Shown here: positions 5,400 through 5,696 of the stretch, piece after piece
Numbering within the stretch: the stretch's first letter is position 1
How the letters are laid out: each line of letters opens with the position of its first letter
Assembly: GCA_038251315.1 (NCBI GenBank)
Contig: JBBSBK010000143.1
Coordinates: 1 to 5,696 of the forward strand
From: JBBKXP01 sp038251315
Lineage (GTDB): Bacteria > Pseudomonadota > Alphaproteobacteria > Rhodobacterales > Rhodobacteraceae
Direction: 5' to 3'
DNA: 5,696 nucleotides
The notes under the pieces: generated by a model
Told to the model about the DNA's origin: nothing
What the model saw: the letters and a program-made list of their open reading frames with translations, nothing else
Database searches by the model: none
Program-made: the position numbers and the translations under genes

Positions 5400-5696
5400 T
5401 AAAGCGGTTTGCTTTTATTCTGACGCATATCCTGCGGCTTTGAAGAAATTCCAGCACTCTTCGGGATCGAAGAGGCCGCAGATGTTGCCGAGGGCTTGGA
5501 TGAGGGTATCGTAGGTTCTTGCGCCGATGCGTCGGAGATGTGCTTTCAGCTTTGAGAAAGCCATCTCGATCGGATTGAGGTCTGGCGAGTATGCGGGCAG
5601 GAAAAGCATCCAGCACCCATGGTCTTTCAGTATCTCGGACGCCTTTGGGCTCTTGTGGGTGGACAGGTTGTCGAGGATCACGACTGTACCGGGCGA
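5400..5696 (-). mobile_element. IS630-family insertion sequence, right part (continues beyond window)
   Basis: The minus-strand transposase fragment identifies an IS630/Tc1-group element. Elements of this family insert at TA dinucleotides and duplicate them. A TA lies at 5400-5401, directly before AAGCGGTTTGCTTTTATTC, which I take as the probable terminal inverted repeat at the transposase 3' end, 14 bases outside the stop codon. The other end is outside the window, so neither the inverted repeat nor the TA duplication can be confirmed. Transcription of the transposase converges on the histidine kinase gene. The exact left boundary is inferred. Confidence 0.6.
5415..5696 (-). CDS. IS630-family transposase, C-terminal fragment
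   Basis: The frame is open to the window edge and ends at TAA (complement of 5415-5417); 93 residues are visible and the N-terminal helix-turn-helix and first catalytic aspartate lie outside. The visible part is the end of a DDE superfamily endonuclease domain: VVILDNLSTHKSPKA carries the second catalytic Asp, followed by LPAYSPDLNPIEMAFSKLK, the IS630 hallmark with the catalytic Glu. The two acidic residues are separated by 34 residues, the D34E spacing of the IS630/Tc1 group. The remaining tail (about 40 residues, ending in GYASE) is typical in length. The GTG at 5681-5679 is internal, not the true start. IS630 members often express the enzyme as one frame or via frameshifting; which applies cannot be seen here. 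Nothing visible suggests that the fragment is decayed. Confidence 0.9.
   Translation of the reverse strand, partial: SPGTVVILDNLSTHKSPKASEILKDHGCWMLFLPAYSPDLNPIEMAFSKLKAHLRRIGARTYDTLIQALGNICGLFDPEECWNFFKAAGYASE

Noticed and set aside
1..5696. CRISPR array, tRNA/rRNA genes, phage module, toxin-antitoxin or defence system
   Set aside because: No regularly spaced repeats, no cloverleaf or rRNA signatures, and no paired small genes or defence-type domains were seen on either strand.

Overview
The window looks like a chromosomal segment from a GC-rich alphaproteobacterium, most likely a Rhodobacterales member (Paracoccus/Rhodobacter relatives). This is inferred from strong G/C preference at third codon positions, the NhaD / uracil-DNA glycosylase-like / SseB-like gene run, and an HWE-type histidine kinase, a class concentrated in alphaproteobacteria. 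No database search was possible, so the taxon is an inference.

Layout. Positions 1-2264 hold a tight plus-strand gene run: the C-terminal 297 codons of an NhaD-type Na+/H+ antiporter (5' end outside the window), a four-cysteine uracil-DNA glycosylase superfamily protein 4 bases later, and an SseB-family protein overlapping it by 11 bases. The spacing indicates one transcript. Positions 2265-3046 contain no intact gene. Their second half carries a clear relic of the urease accessory gene ureD, apparently frameshifted near its end; the first half is unexplained. Positions 3047-3811 encode a probable lipoprotein with a META (HslJ-like) domain and a second, uncharacterised C-terminal domain, followed at once by a short hairpin.

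Positions 4049-5375 hold a PAS-containing HWE histidine kinase whose frame is broken by one frameshift at about 4451-4454. Dropping the four bases ATGA restores a continuous 440-residue protein with the expected PAS sequence across the join. About 25 bases after the kinase stop, an IS630-family insertion sequence begins and runs out of the window on the minus strand; only the C-terminal DDE part of its transposase is visible.

Taken together, a stable housekeeping cluster (1-2264) borders a degraded accessory stretch with a decayed urease gene, a broken sensor kinase and an insertion sequence. I see no CRISPR array, tRNA, rRNA, phage module or defence system. I found no convincing evidence of a wholly new system. 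The points most worth checking are the kinase frameshift, the ureD relic and the second domain of the META lipoprotein.
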